This document shows positions 50,401 through 58,989 of a DNA stretch of 64,000 nt, one piece after another. Position 1 is the stretch's first letter, and every line of letters begins with the position of its first letter. Origin of the DNA: Protonemura montana (taxonomy: Eukaryota; Arthropoda; Insecta; Plecoptera; Nemouridae); assembly GCA_947568835.1 (NCBI GenBank), contig OX387609.1, forward strand, positions 10,059,660 to 10,123,659, in the 5' to 3' direction. The notes under the pieces are model-generated. The model did no database searches, was not told the DNA's origin, and saw only the letters and a list, made by a program, of their open reading frames with translations. Position numbers and translations under genes: made by a program.

Positions 50401-53201
50401 TAGGTACTAGATCATCTTTCACCACAAATAAAGATTGGAGGACTTTGACTTGCTGAGAAAATAGTAGGGCGTTTTGGCCATACAAAACCCGGTTTGGAGG
50501 ATAGTTTCTAAAAACCATAGCCGATAAATTAATTGGGGTTGAGGATAGTGTGAGGACCAAATTTGAAAAGAAGAAAAAAACCGAAACCGGCGTTTCGGCT
50601 GTTGCCATCTATTTCGGCAAGTTGCGCCAGCCAAGTCTGACGGCCCCGTTCCTCTTCCGCAGCTACCTGACCCTGCAAGTCCTGACCGAGGTCGACCGCA
50701 ATAGGACCCACGTGTTCAGCACCTTCTTCTACAAGCGGCTGACCACGCGGCCCAAGAAGAACCGGCGGGGACCCGACGAGGACTCCTCCCTGACGGCAGC
50801 GGAGAAACGGCATGCTCGCGTCAAGAGTTGGACCAAGAAGGTCAACATCTTCGAGAAAGACTTCATTGTGATTCCTATCAACGAGAGGTGAGCGTTGCTG
50901 TGGAAACCGTTCTGTTGCCGCCTTTTTGGAAGGGAAGCTTGATGCCCTTCTAAGATTTTTATGCAAAAGGGTTTGCAAAAGGGTCAATATGGGTGGGTAA
51001 GGGAGCAAGGCTGGGAAAATATTGCGACCAAACCGGGATATGAACCCGGGACCTTCCAATTACCCTGGATTCGTATCTCGGTTTGGTGGCAAATGTTTCC
51101 AGGCGCGGTCCCCCACCATCTACCGCTTGCTGGTTTGACCTCTGAAAAAACACGGGAAAAATAAAAAATCCTGCATATGTGAATATCTTGTGAAAATCTT
51201 TTGTGGGTTGTTTTATCACAGTTACTAAGAATGTTCAGTTTATGTTCTCTTGTTTGCTAATTGATTTTGTTAGCTCGACTGGTTTAGGGCCAGATTTACG
51301 ATGTCAAGCTTATGCAATATTGTTTGGGTACGATGAAAACGCAAGCATCTGCTAGGCTTACAAAATTGGTCAACTTATTACTAAAGTTTAGGCAACAGAA
51401 GACTTCGAGTTACTACAGCTTTGGCTTGGCGTTGCTCCAATAGTTTTGAGATAGAAAGCAATTCAAATCTAAATCACTTTGTCTTAGTATAGACCAAAGT
51501 CAGCTTTGGTCCCCACTTTGCTATCCCATCTAACCCCCAATTTGCCCCCCTGCAGCTCGCACTGGTTCCTGGCAGTGATCTGCTTCCCCGGCCTGCCGTC
51601 GCCGGTCTCTATGACTACCGGCCGGCCGGTCTCGGCGGCAAGCTCCGCGGCGAGCTTGGCGACCCCGACACGACTGACAGAGCCACGAGCCAAGCGCGAC
51701 ACGATCGTCACGCTGGATGAGGTCGGCTCCGACAGAGACGAGGCAGAGGGTGAAGAGGACGAGGAACTCGGCACCAGTGACGATGAGGTGCGTTTCATGG
51801 ATCTAACCGTTGGATGCACAAGCCAACAGAAATCACACGTTCACTATCTCGTCCTTCTCCGATTCACAACTATAGTTTTGGAATGCAAACTCCCCTTCAT
51901 TGCAGCTTAAACCTTGGTCATGTGGAAGTTGCCCATTTCACAATAGAAAAATTAATCAACTCTGATGGTTCCATTTATGAAAAGGGATAGACAGCCCAAA
52001 AAGGAACTGAACAACGCTCCAAGCGTTGCTTTGTAATGCATCAAATTGTGCCATGCTTTGTCAATAAGAAACGAGCTCCAGGACTGAGATTGTGTTTCCG
52101 TGATTTCAGGAATCGAACGTGACAAACGACGAGTCTGCGGATCCTTCGTTTGGATTGTCGTCCGCGTCGTTAAAGGTCAAGGAAGTGAAGAATGCCAAAG
52201 TCAACTTCAGGGTCTCGGAGCCCATCAAACAGTGAGTGCACTTCGCTATTATTTCTGCAGTAAGTGCGAATCACGGCCTATGGTGCTGTCGGTTGGGACA
52301 TGTCAAATATGTTGTTTCGACCCAAAGGCCGTGCATTCTCATCTTCGACTCCCTCGGCGGGGCGAGTCGTGCACGAGTTGTGGCTACCCTGCGCGACTAT
52401 CTGACGATAGAGCACCGTACGAAGATGGGGGCGGAACGGGTGTTCACCAAGGACGTCATCAAGGGGGCCACGCCCAAGGTGCCACAGCAGAACAATTTCT
52501 ATGACTGTGGGCTGTTCCTGCTGCAGTACGCTGAGAGCTTCTTCCAGGTGAGACCATGGATAGATAATACAAAGATACGCACGAGGAGGAAAGTACCTGA
52601 CACAGGTTTTGGGGTCTTGATAAATGCAAAAGTCCTGCAAATGTTCAAAGGAAAACACGTTGCTCCAAATCCAAAGTTCTGCAAAATCAACTAACAATTG
52701 CAATAGCGCAAAGAAGGTTAGGAACCCTGGGTAGCAAACTCTCAAGAGTTATTTATTCTGGTCTGGTTTATCTCTACACCAAAACATAATCTTTCCCCAA
52801 GGTTTTTGAATGCACTTCGAAGCCCGCAACAACGTTTTTCTCTGTTCCAGTCGCCGATTACGGACTACAAGCTGCCGATCCGCCAGCTGCAGAGCTGGTT
52901 CGAGCCGTCGCTGGTTGCCGGCAAGCGGGAGGAGATTGCCAGGCTGCTGATGCGGCTCATGGAGGAGAATGGAGTAGACGTCGCTGCCTTGAACCTACCC
53001 GAGCTGCAGTTCACCACGCCCGACTGGGATGAAGGCGACGACGAAATGATGGACACGGACGACCCCGAGGGTAAATACCTTACGAGGTACTCGACAGTGA
53101 CCACTCTTCACATGCCTAAAGAGGAAACTGAAGAGGAAGAGACGGGAGAAGAAAGCTCAGACGCTGGGTCGTCCCAGCCGAAGAGGGTCAAGACGGAATG
53201 A
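22204..53201 (+). CDS. SENP6/SENP7-like SUMO isopeptidase, 29 coding exons
   Basis: Exons: 22204-22442, 23293-23849, 24765-24933, 25482-25756, 26364-26721, 27321-27462, 29026-29714, 30313-30415, 31532-31621, 32353-32418, 33245-33399, 34555-34606, 34713-34931, 35786-35848, 37341-37485, 40423-40605, 43831-44007, 44101-44235, 44945-45175, 47251-47427, 47718-47860, 48713-48795, 49003-49059, 49426-49542, 50663-50887, 51556-51787, 52110-52231, 52328-52547, 52851-53201. Every junction keeps phase, giving about 1924 aa. The C-terminal half matches the SENP6/7 cysteine protease: [51 protein letters not shown] and [11 protein letters not shown]. The catalytic triad is about His1619, Asp1742 and Cys1795, with Gln1789 for the oxyanion hole. 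An acidic insertion splits the domain between His and Asp, as in SENP6/7. Known role: removing SUMO from poly-SUMO chains, mainly nuclear. The N-terminal half is Gln/Pro-rich and unlike the family by eye. Length exceeds human SENP6 (about 1.1 kb of codons), so a fusion of two models is the main risk. Confidence 0.85.
24983..25205 (+). repeat. Dispersed repeat C, copy 1
   Basis: AGTCAGAGGTGCAGAGAG, GGTCTTTGTTTGATTCATGT-like, CCCGTCTCGACTCGACCATC, TAAGCTGTGTT and CACCCCTTCCCATCAGG, followed by a second partial unit (GGTCTTTGTTCGATTCATGT). It matches 32567-32721 over about 155 bp. It lies in intron 3 of the SENP-like gene. Confidence 0.7.
26215..26340 (+). repeat. ~46-bp minisatellite, second locus
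   Basis: Units read GTGTAAGCTTTATATGTGGT, AGTAAGGACGGAATACCTGT and GGAATATCTGAGTAAGCTTT, just upstream of the exon 5 acceptor of the SENP-like gene. Confidence 0.7.
26793..27110 (+). repeat. 68-bp tandem minisatellite, locus 1
   Basis: The unit begins GGCCACCGCTTAGCCTTGTC and includes TTTGACACACTGTGTTGGCT and CCTGTCCAACAGCACCAAGG. Unit starts fall at 26793, 26861, 26929, 26997 and 27065: exactly 68 bp apart with only substitutions. It lies in intron 5 of the SENP-like gene. The same unit occurs at 57824. Confidence 0.9.
27463..29025. other. Intron 6 of the SENP-like gene
   Basis: About 1.56 kb of AT-rich intron. I looked for skipped exons or repeats and saw none. Confidence 0.5.
30055..30230 (+). 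repeat. ~46-bp minisatellite, third locus
   Basis: Three to four diverged units, e.g. CCCCCTAAGGATGGATTATC, AAAGAATGGAATATCTGTGG and CCTAAGGATGGAATGTCTGT, in intron 7 of the SENP-like gene, close to the exon 8 acceptor. Confidence 0.7.
32567..32721 (+). repeat. Dispersed repeat C, copy 2
   Basis: Same order of blocks as at 24983: CAGTCAGAGGTGCAGAGAGT, GGTCTTTGTTTGATTCATAT, CCCGTCTCGACTCGACCATC and CACCCCTTCACATCAGG. It lies in intron 10 of the SENP-like gene. Confidence 0.7.
33985..34287. repeat. tRNA-like foldback element, copy 2
   Basis: The left arm reads TATAACCGTCTCAAAAATTG and TGCCCAAACGAGGACTC. Next comes a tRNA-like body on the minus strand: D arm AGATAGCTCAATGGTT, T arm GGGGTTTGAGTCC. 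After a spacer (GTAGAACCATGAGGCTGTGA), the inverted arm CAAATTTTTGAGACGG-like reads to GTGTTGTTAATAATAAAATA. Sequence beyond this (CCCCGCGCATTGCAAGCGTT) is also shared with copy 3, whose interior is in the opposite orientation. It sits in intron 11 of the SENP-like gene. Confidence 0.7.
34300..34375 (+). repeat. 5S-like SINE fragment
   Basis: Short piece with GACTGTGCTGAGTTTACC and CCAGTTCTGTTGGGGAGAGA, which are middle blocks of the 5S-derived SINE. Confidence 0.5.
34713..34931 (+). other. Zinc-knuckle exon (exon 13) of the SENP-like gene
   Basis: This exon encodes a proline-rich lead ([12 protein letters not shown]), then [20 protein letters not shown]. The cysteine pairs (C994, C997, C1007, C1010; spacing CxxC-x9-CxxC) should bind one zinc ion. 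The short, tight spacing suggests a zinc-ribbon or knuckle for protein or nucleic-acid contact. I do not recall it as a standard SENP6/7 feature and cannot check that here. Confidence 0.7.
34955..35225 (+). repeat. 5S-rRNA-derived SINE, tail-truncated
   Basis: Shows ACTGAAGTTAAGCAACTCTG, GGATGGGCGACC, TTCGGGAGAGAGGTTGGAGG, CTTGACAGCATGGATTTGTG and CGTCCTTCGGAAGGGAC. It then cuts to a short end (TGCGTTGTTAAACAC). A further degraded 5S-like stretch follows at about 35255-35400 (GGGTTGAGCAGGAAGGGTGA). It lies in intron 13 of the SENP-like gene. Confidence 0.75.
35849..37340. other. GC-AG intron 14 of the SENP-like gene
   Basis: Exon 14 ends ...GCAATG and the intron starts GCAAGT, not GT, then ends TCTGTTGCAG. 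GC-AG introns with a GCAAGT donor are the main natural exception to GT-AG. Both flanking exons are phase 0. The remaining 1.5 kb shows no exon or repeat. Confidence 0.6.
37486..39417. other. Intron 15, first part, with an orphan open stretch
   Basis: Mostly AT-rich intron. The stretch 39169-39356 is open for 62 codons and ends CCAGAG|GTAAAC, a good donor, but in phase 2, which does not fit the phase-1 host intron. It may be a decayed exon or fragment of another gene. I do not recognise the encoded peptide. Confidence 0.35.
39418..39773. repeat. tRNA-like foldback element, copy 3 (best preserved)
   Basis: About 90-bp inverted arms. The left arm runs from TTATTATTAACAACACTATA through AACCGTCTCAAAAATTGATG to GGTGTTGCTCTGA. 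The right arm is its near-perfect reverse complement, ending AGTGTTGTTAATAATAAAAT. A complete tRNA-like unit lies at 39611-39684 (plus): GTCCAGATAGCTCAATGC, T arm GGGGTTTGAGTCC. The spacer equals that of copy 2 but is inverted. The shared flank CCCCGCGCATTGCAAGCGTT follows. Confidence 0.8.
40865..41020. repeat. Dispersed repeat F, copy 2
   Basis: GAGTGACGCCACTAAAGAG, AAGGCTGTCAGTCTGGTAAA, CGATCACGTCGCATAATTTC and GAGTGTGAAAATGG mirror the blocks at 17160-17305. It lies in intron 16 of the SENP-like gene. A 60-codon open stretch just upstream (40708-40887) is not recognised. Confidence 0.5.
41021..43830. other. Intron 16, remaining part, with a possible internal first exon
   Basis: Largely non-coding. 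At 42784 an ATG follows a small GC-rich patch (CGCGCTGGCGCTGGCGGTCA). It opens 39 codons ending GATTGCCAACCAG, followed by GTGGAA, a weak donor, in phase 1. That is the phase required by exon 17 at 43831, so an internal promoter giving a short SENP isoform is possible but unproven. Confidence 0.35.
45237..46564 (+). mobile_element. hAT-type DNA transposon, decayed, copy 1
   Basis: 1328 bp with terminal inverted repeats TAGAGCCACGATTATATGGT (left) and, inverted, TAGAGCCAAGATTTTACGGT (right). It is flanked by a perfect 8-bp duplication TGTATAAG (45229-45236 and 46565-46572). Near 46080 the plus strand still reads [10 protein letters not shown], matching the C-terminal dimerisation signature of hAT transposases. 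No intact transposase frame remains, so it is non-autonomous. It lies in intron 19 of the SENP-like gene. Confidence 0.88.
47915..48660 (+). repeat. 114-bp tandem minisatellite, seven units
   Basis: Unit anchor GATGCTGAGATCGCCTGACA recurs at 47915, 48029, 48143, 48257, 48371, 48485 and 48599: exactly 114 bp each time, with substitutions but no net indel. It includes TTATGTTACCATGGGTA and TTCATTGGTAGATTCAACGT. It fills intron 21 of the SENP-like gene, in the protease-coding half. Confidence 0.95.
49085..49310 (+). repeat. CCTAACCTAACC-containing tandem repeat
   Basis: Four diverged units of about 57-65 bp, each with ATCCTAACCTAACCTGC, a TTGGGGAG block and a CCTTCTCCTGATCTA block. CCTAA is the complement of the arthropod telomere unit TTAGG, but only two copies sit in each unit, so this is a minisatellite with a telomere-like core, not telomere. 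It lies in intron 23 of the SENP-like gene. Confidence 0.75.
49426..52547 (+). other. SENP6/7 catalytic domain exons
   Basis: Exons 49426-49542, 50663-50887, 51556-51787, 52110-52231 and 52328-52547 carry the protease. The catalytic His is in exon 51556; the Asp, Gln and Cys are all in exon 52328. The acidic insertion ([20 protein letters not shown] and on) spans 51700-52200. The acceptor before 52328 is AAAG instead of CAG, a rarer but valid AAG site, chosen because it restores the conserved [12 protein letters not shown] junction. Confidence 0.88.
49726..50172 (+). mobile_element. 5S-rRNA-derived SINE, full length with TSD
   Basis: 447 bp. The 5' 5S-like head has ATCACCGAAGTTAAGCAACA, CTGCGCTGAGTCAGG and GAATGGGTGACCAT (box A and box C equivalents). 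Next come a body with AGAGAGGTTGGAGGGATGAA, a (CAT)n stretch and a tail (CACCGACGCCATTAGACC, GTGCGTCGTTAAACACC) ending (AAT)n. A perfect 12-bp duplication TGTCCCCGAGAA flanks it (49714-49725 and 50173-50184), proving insertion by target-primed retrotransposition. It sits in intron 24 of the SENP-like gene. Confidence 0.92.
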
Positions 53202-54159
53202 TCGCGGTGCTTTGCGTCATTCGCTTGCGTATTCCTGGATGCCACATCCGCGACTAGCGTAGCTTAATTTTATTTGTGTTTGTTTACCTCACTGGATGGC
53301 CGAACGACTGTTGGCTGAACTTGACTCGATCTGTATAAATGTTGTGTACATATAAAAAGTGTGAATGAAAAGGCAAGTTTAAACTGAAGTGAAATTGTTT
53401 TATTTTAAATTTTTTAGGAAACTGTAGTGTCATATTAGTTTATCGAACTAGAGCCATGTAGTTCATTGAGATAAGTCAGTGGCCTTGTAGTTAAAAGTTT
53501 ACTTTTGTCGACAACAGCAACTCAACATTTTGCTTGTAGAGAAGATATTGTTAGTAAGTTTCCTCTACTTTTGTGATGGACTTGGTTGGGTTGCTGAAGT
53601 ACCATGCCACTTAAATGTTGAAGGCAACCTGTTAAGAGTTTTAATACTGTAACGGTTTAACTTAAAGGGTGGATAACAGTCAAATATTAAATCGTTACAA
53701 TTAGTGGTTTTGTTATATTCCTGACAAAAAAATTGAATTCAGTCAAAAATCAATGCTGCAAATGAAGCAAGTGAAGGACCCAACTGATGGTGCCGAAGCG
53801 CCGAATCTAGTTTCGGCACACCACTGAAGTGGAGCATACTCATCACTAGCTGCCTCGTAAACCTCTCGAGCTTTACCAGCCAGCTGATTCCGGCAGTTTG
53901 GTGGCACGACACCACAAACAACATGAGGTTGGCAGTATGCTCCTATTGGCATAGGTTGCAATGACGATTACACCAAGGAGAGGTAAGTACTTGTCTGAAT
54001 CTCTTAAAATGCAAGGGAAAGAAATGCCTCAAGCTTTAAAATGTTGAAGGTATTTTTGGATACGGTTCCAGGAAAAAATTTATTTTCTTCTGCCATCTTT
54101 TAATTCACATATAAGTCAATATAATTCACACATAACTCAAATTTACGGTGAAATATTGG
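53202..54159 (+). other. 3'UTR and downstream region of the SENP-like gene
   Basis: No further coding exon is seen. No clean AATAAA was found close to the stop, so the poly(A) site is not placed. The sequence is AT-rich without repeats up to the hAT copy. Confidence 0.45.
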
Positions 54160-54167
54160 GTCATCAA

Positions 54168-55581
54168 TAGAGCCAAGATTTTATGGTGTTATGATTTCGA
54201 TAATTTCGTGGTAAGCTTTTTGGATTTCGGTGTTATGGCGGTGTTATGGAAAAAGTACAGAATTTCGTGTCTATAGCAGATTTTAGACATAGGTGACGAA
54301 AAAAGAAGGTACGCGTTTTTAGCATTAGTTTTATCGAAATTTTAGTGCTAATTATTTAAATTTTAGCGTTTATAGCTAAATAGAAAAAAAGAGCTTTTGC
54401 GATCTACATTCGAAAGGAATGAAGATTTAGGGTAAGCACTGGGATCTCTAATAAAGAAGTGATCAATAATAATTACAATAAAGCAAATATTTAGTGTAGG
54501 TCCTCAACATCGGTATTTGTAAGGGACTTGGAACAAAATGAATAGCACAAATCAATATTTTACATAAATGCCACCATGAAATACATTGTATGGCAGTATG
54601 AGCGACACCTACTACTTGTTAAAACTTAACATTGAACAAGTTTCAATGGTAGCTTCCTTCATTCTTGTTCCTTTGTCAGTCAGCACAAGGTTTTATTGAC
54701 TAAAAAACCTCTCTGCATCAACACTGTTCACAGGGGCTCAAATAGTTTGCTAAGTCAGAACTGCAAATGAGGGGTTTGAGATTTTTATGTCCATTAGAAA
54801 TTGAATTAGACCCACTGCCTGGTACTAACAACATACTTTGCAAGATTGTCTTTTTTCTCCCAGACAAGTCTGGTGTTCCAGATTCCACACATCAAAATAT
54901 ATCCATCACTCACAAAGAGTTGCTTTGCTTGATCCTCAAAAGTCAAAGATTTATTACACCCAATTGAAATTTGAAATCCCAGCTAATCTCTATATAGACT
55001 GAATGCATGTGGTGCTGGTGCTCACATGGCAAGGAGGGGAAGATTCAGCCAACCAATGGCAATGGTTTCCTACAGCAAACATTTTGCCCCACTACTTCTA
55101 CCCCATAAGCTTAGGAATGTTGACAGCATTTGATGAGAAACAGACCTGAATATGACAAATCCATGGAAATGTGTGTTTATAGAGATAAAATAAACATTTT
55201 ACATTTTTGCACGGAAATAAGTGGCTATTTCGCAAAATACACGCATTTTAGTGAAATAGCTTCATTATCTCTCAATTTAGCATAAAAACAAATGGGTTTG
55301 TTTATTTATTTTCCGTGAAATATGATTTGATAAAAATGAAAAAAATAACAGATTATCTGAAATTTAAGATAATTGGGCAGGAAAAGGCTCATTTCGCGAT
55401 GATTTCGCGGGAAATAGTTGATTTCGGTGTTATGAATGATTTTTCGTGAATTTCGCGTTTTGTCGCGATGAGCTTCTTACATATTTGAGATGGGAATTCA
55501 ATGAATCGCACTCATTTGTAAGAAAAACAAGAGATAAGAACAATTCGCGATTTCGCGCATCACCATATAATCGTGGCTCTA
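54168..55581 (-). mobile_element. hAT-type DNA transposon, decayed, copy 2 (inverted)
   Basis: 1414 bp with the same terminal inverted repeats as copy 1. It is flanked by a perfect 8-bp duplication GTCATCAA (54160-54167 and 55582-55589). On the minus strand, near 54700, the reading [11 protein letters not shown], one stop codon, then NLVLTDK preserves the hAT dimerisation motif. Length differs from copy 1 by about 86 bp through small indels. Confidence 0.88.
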
Positions 55582-55803
55582 GTCATCAATCATGATACAA
55601 GCATGTTTGTGCAAAAAGTGAACTCCAAAGGCTATAGGTGCGAATCAAAGATGACGTCATTAGACCAGTAGCACACGTTCTTTTGTCAATACCACAGCTA
55701 TTTAGTAACTAGTAATTTAGTATTAAGTATCTAGTCGTAGTAGTATTTAGTAACTAGTAGTTTTACCACCAGTTAAACAGTGAGTTATTTAATGCTACAA
55801 AGC

Positions 55804-55804
<1 letters not shown>

Positions 55805-55847
<43 letters not shown>

Positions 55848-55848
55848 A
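55805..55848. repeat. (TA)n microsatellite
   Basis: About 44 bp of nearly pure TA, 85 bp beyond the 3' end of the gustatory receptor. Confidence 0.9.
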
Positions 55849-55932
55849 AATACAGAGTCTTTAATTAGCTGTCGAGCTTTTAAGTGAAAGTCACTTTCAT
55901 TACAATTTCAAAGTAAAATACTGGCCAGGCGT

Positions 55933-57201
55933 TCACTTGACACTAAGCAATACTATGAGATAAGTGGCCACCGTTGCTAAGACCTGTAGCAACGAGTGCA
56001 TGCCGACTTCAAACAAGCCGCAAGCGTCAAACACAAGATTGTTGTGCCGAACCTGACGATAAAGTTGCTTCAACTCTTTGCGAACCTCAAAGCTGACTCT
56101 ATTCAGCAAGCACTGTTCGATTAAATGTACCGATCTTTCGTGTTCTTGAATCGCTAAATGGCAGGAAATAGACATTGTTGCTAATAAAAACAGTTTATTT
56201 GACCACCACAAGATGGAGGAGATCAGCATGTGTATGTACCATGGATCCGTTCTGTTTTTTCCAAACAAAGTCATGGAGAAGACAGAAAAATATGAGGTCG
56301 AGATCAATTCTATAAGTATAGTAGTGGTGATTCCCACCAGACTAAACTCTGAGTGTGCATTGATGAGCTTTCCAATCTGATAGACTTCATCAAACATCTC
56401 GCGTAAATCGTGAACGTTCTCGATGAGAATTTTTGGTTGGTAGGTGGGCTTCTTTTCCTCTACGAGAAACACGGATAATTTTTCTCCGCCAAGACTCGAT
56501 GTTTCTTCTTCTATGTTGAAAATTGAATTTTTGAGATGGAATTTTGAAATGACACATTTATTCAAAGCCTTGTACCTCTTCTTGAGCACATTTACGAGGT
56601 TGACAAAGTCCACGAAAGCGCAGATGTTAGCTACGTCGACAGACCACATACAAAGCAACGTAATCCAGGCGTTACGAGCCCAATCCCAAATGATCAAGTC
56701 GTTAGCTAAAAGTACCGTGCACACCGCCAAATAACAAAGCAACTGGGTCGTCACAACTTTTGCTACACCTTCGTTGATTCGAGCAAAATTTCCATCCCAG
56801 ATTCGATGGTCAAATCGGTCTACTCTTTTGTAGAGACATTCTAAAATGGGTCGCTTTTTGAGAAGGGCGAACACGATGTGAGTAGCTGCTGACATAGTAC
56901 TTGTGAGGCAAACGAGTTGGGTTGCAATCCAAACAGATAGGGATTCACTCATGTCTTCCCCAGAGCGGACCTTGTCAAAAGCGGTAAATGATTCACACAG
57001 CCAAGCGAACATCGCGACGAGAAGAAAGATGCTGTAGAGAACTGCCGACGTAGACTTCTTAAGATCGGTAGTGAAAGGCGAACATCCTACGATTCGATTT
57101 GCGTAGAAAATAGGTAGCAAAGCTTGAGCAATTGACGTGAATTTTGGAGTTGGATTTGCCATTTTTGCTTGTCTGAAATTGGGTACTACTTTTTCACACA
57201 C
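55933..57201 (-). CDS. Gustatory receptor family seven-transmembrane protein, intronless
   Basis: A single 422-codon frame without introns. It shows about seven hydrophobic segments (e.g. VLYSIFLLVAMFAWL, LLCYLAVCTVLLANDLIIW, SLVGITTTILIELIST, ILWWSNKLFLLATMSIS) separated by charged loops, and the C-terminal signature region ends ATYLIVLLSVK. Insect chemoreceptors of the Gr/Or superfamily have inverted topology and a TYhhhhhQ motif here; this protein has Ser where Gln is usual. A second Met at residue 14 (57162), giving MANPTPKF, is an equally good start. Family knowledge: ligand-gated cation channels for taste and related cues. The ligand cannot be inferred. The frame is intact, so it may be functional. 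Confidence 0.8.
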   Translation of the reverse strand: MCEKVVPNFRQAKMANPTPKFTSIAQALLPIFYANRIVGCSPFTTDLKKSTSAVLYSIFLLVAMFAWLCESFTAFDKVRSGEDMSESLSVWIATQLVCLTSTMSAATHIVFALLKKRPILECLYKRVDRFDHRIWDGNFARINEGVAKVVTTQLLCYLAVCTVLLANDLIIWDWARNAWITLLCMWSVDVANICAFVDFVNLVNVLKKRYKALNKCVISKFHLKNSIFNIEEETSSLGGEKLSVFLVEEKKPTYQPKILIENVHDLREMFDEVYQIGKLINAHSEFSLVGITTTILIELISTSYFSVFSMTLFGKNRTDPWYIHMLISSILWWSNKLFLLATMSISCHLAIQEHERSVHLIEQCLLNRVSFEVRKELKQLYRQVRHNNLVFDACGLFEVGMHSLLQVLATVATYLIVLLSVK

Positions 57202-57823
57202 TAGAATAGTGCTGAGTGACAGATTGAAATGAAAAAATTTGCTGATTCGTGTTTACCATGGCTAGGGAATCTATTTGTGAAGACCAAGAATATTGTGTCG
57301 ACTTATTTTCTTCTACTTGACATATGGTAATCTGCTTGGTGTGTTTACTCATTTTTATTTTATTTATAAGAGATTATTCACTCATTAGATAGATTAGCAA
57401 ATGGGAAATGACAGCATTGGGTTGTTCCAATTGATTTTTTCACCACTGCATAATTGATATTGACATTTGACAGGCTACAAATAATGAAATTATCCCTGTG
57501 AGTGCTGCAAGAAGTTTAGTATTCTTCTCTTCAAGTTAATATGGGAATTTTTAAGCTGGTCACTTACTATTAATGCATGCACAAACATTTTTAAATGTCA
57601 TGGTTCTGCTTTAACAAACACTATGATAGTACTGCACTCTTGTTGATATGCCATGGTATTGTTTGTTGATTGTTTTGTTTATTGATTTTTTGTTTGTTTA
57701 TTATATTCTTTGCTACTGTACACTTTTTTGATATGCAAAGTATTTTTTTTTTGAACTTCTGTGTTTTTATTTGAATGCAAATGTGTTCTTTTAATGTCAG
57801 TGTCATTTTACTCTGCAAAGACC
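57202..57823. other. Upstream region of the gustatory receptor
   Basis: AT-rich, with short poly-T tracts. No further gene or repeat is visible before the 68-bp minisatellite. Confidence 0.5.
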
Positions 57824-58010
57824 GGCCACCGCTTAGCCTTGTCTCTTTGGCACATCGCGCTCGCTGCTCCTGTCCACCAGCACCAAGAACCGGCCACCGC
57901 TTAGCCTTGTCCCTTTGGCACATTGTGCTGGCTGCTCCTGTCCAACAGCACCAAGGACCGGCCACCACTTAGTCTTGAACCTTTGACTCACTGTGTTGAC
58001 GCAGTGCCGC
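57824..58010 (+). repeat. 68-bp tandem minisatellite, locus 2
   Basis: Unit starts at 57824, 57892 and 57960, exactly 68 bp apart, with the same GGCCACCGCTTAGCCTTGTC start and TCCTGTCCAACAGCACCAAG block as locus 1 at 26793. Confidence 0.9.
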
Positions 58011-58639
58011 ACTGTGGTACTGGTCGGTGAATGACAGGCTAGTTTGACCTGGCAGGGAGCAGAGGGTGAACCCGGCGTCGGAATTCATAAAGTCCTAACG
58101 TCCTTGCTTGTGTCTGGATGTCATGAACACTGCTTAAAACTTGCACAAGCTGATGATTACCACCAGCGTCGAACTGCGGTCTCTGGGTTGCCCTAGAAGT
58201 GTCGAGAAGAAGCGGGCAAGAAATCGGGGAACAGAATTTTGTTTTGATACAGGTTTTGATGAACACAATACAGGAAATATACATTTTTTGGAAATTAGCT
58301 CGCTGCATTACTCCTGCATCTAAAAATCCTCTCAATCTTTTTCATTACAGGTGTTCGCCATTTTATTTTTTCACACATTTCACACGCTGCACAAATGTGC
58401 AATACTTATATCACATATCATAATATTGACTTCACCGACAACAATTCGATCTCTTTTCAGAATTTTATTCGAATCTTTTAACGTGAGCTAGGTATTAGCA
58501 ATAATTAGAATCATAAAAAAAAATTTGAGCGAGCATTGATCGTGGAACTCATGCACGGGGAGCGCCGAGCCTAACCCCACGACCAAGTTCGTTGCATCAC
58601 GACGTCAGTATTTTTGGCAAGTATGAATTGCTAAGTATA

Positions 58640-58700
58640 ATTGATGTGTAGCTAGAAATGCGAGCTCATCTACAACGCAACTCAAAATTGCGTTGCGAAG
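58640..58700. repeat. Solo terminal repeat of the 59983-type element
   Basis: GCTCATCTACAACGCAACTC and AAAATTGCGTTGCGAAGCC match the terminal repeats of the 567-bp element at 59983. No partner end is seen nearby. Confidence 0.5.
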
Positions 58701-58989
58701 CCCTAGGAAGATATGAACACAACGTTCGTAATATTTTAAATATCGTCTTGAATTCAAACCCTTTTGATGATCAGCCGACAACCATTTGCTCTGATCACAT
58801 TTATGCAGTTCAAAAACCCGTCAGCCAATAGAAGCCGAGCATTACTGTCATTAATTACTCATGTGTCAGATTGATGAACGTCAAAAACCCGTCAGCCAAT
58901 AGGAGCCGAGAATTAATAATCGATGGCAGCAAGGCGGGATCGATCAAGCACATGGTATGTGACGTCACGCGGACTGCGATGCCGCGACA

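Noticed and set aside
50529..51059. 176-codon minus-strand frame
   Set aside because: Overlaps the conserved SENP exon ([11 protein letters not shown]) on the other strand, which explains its openness.
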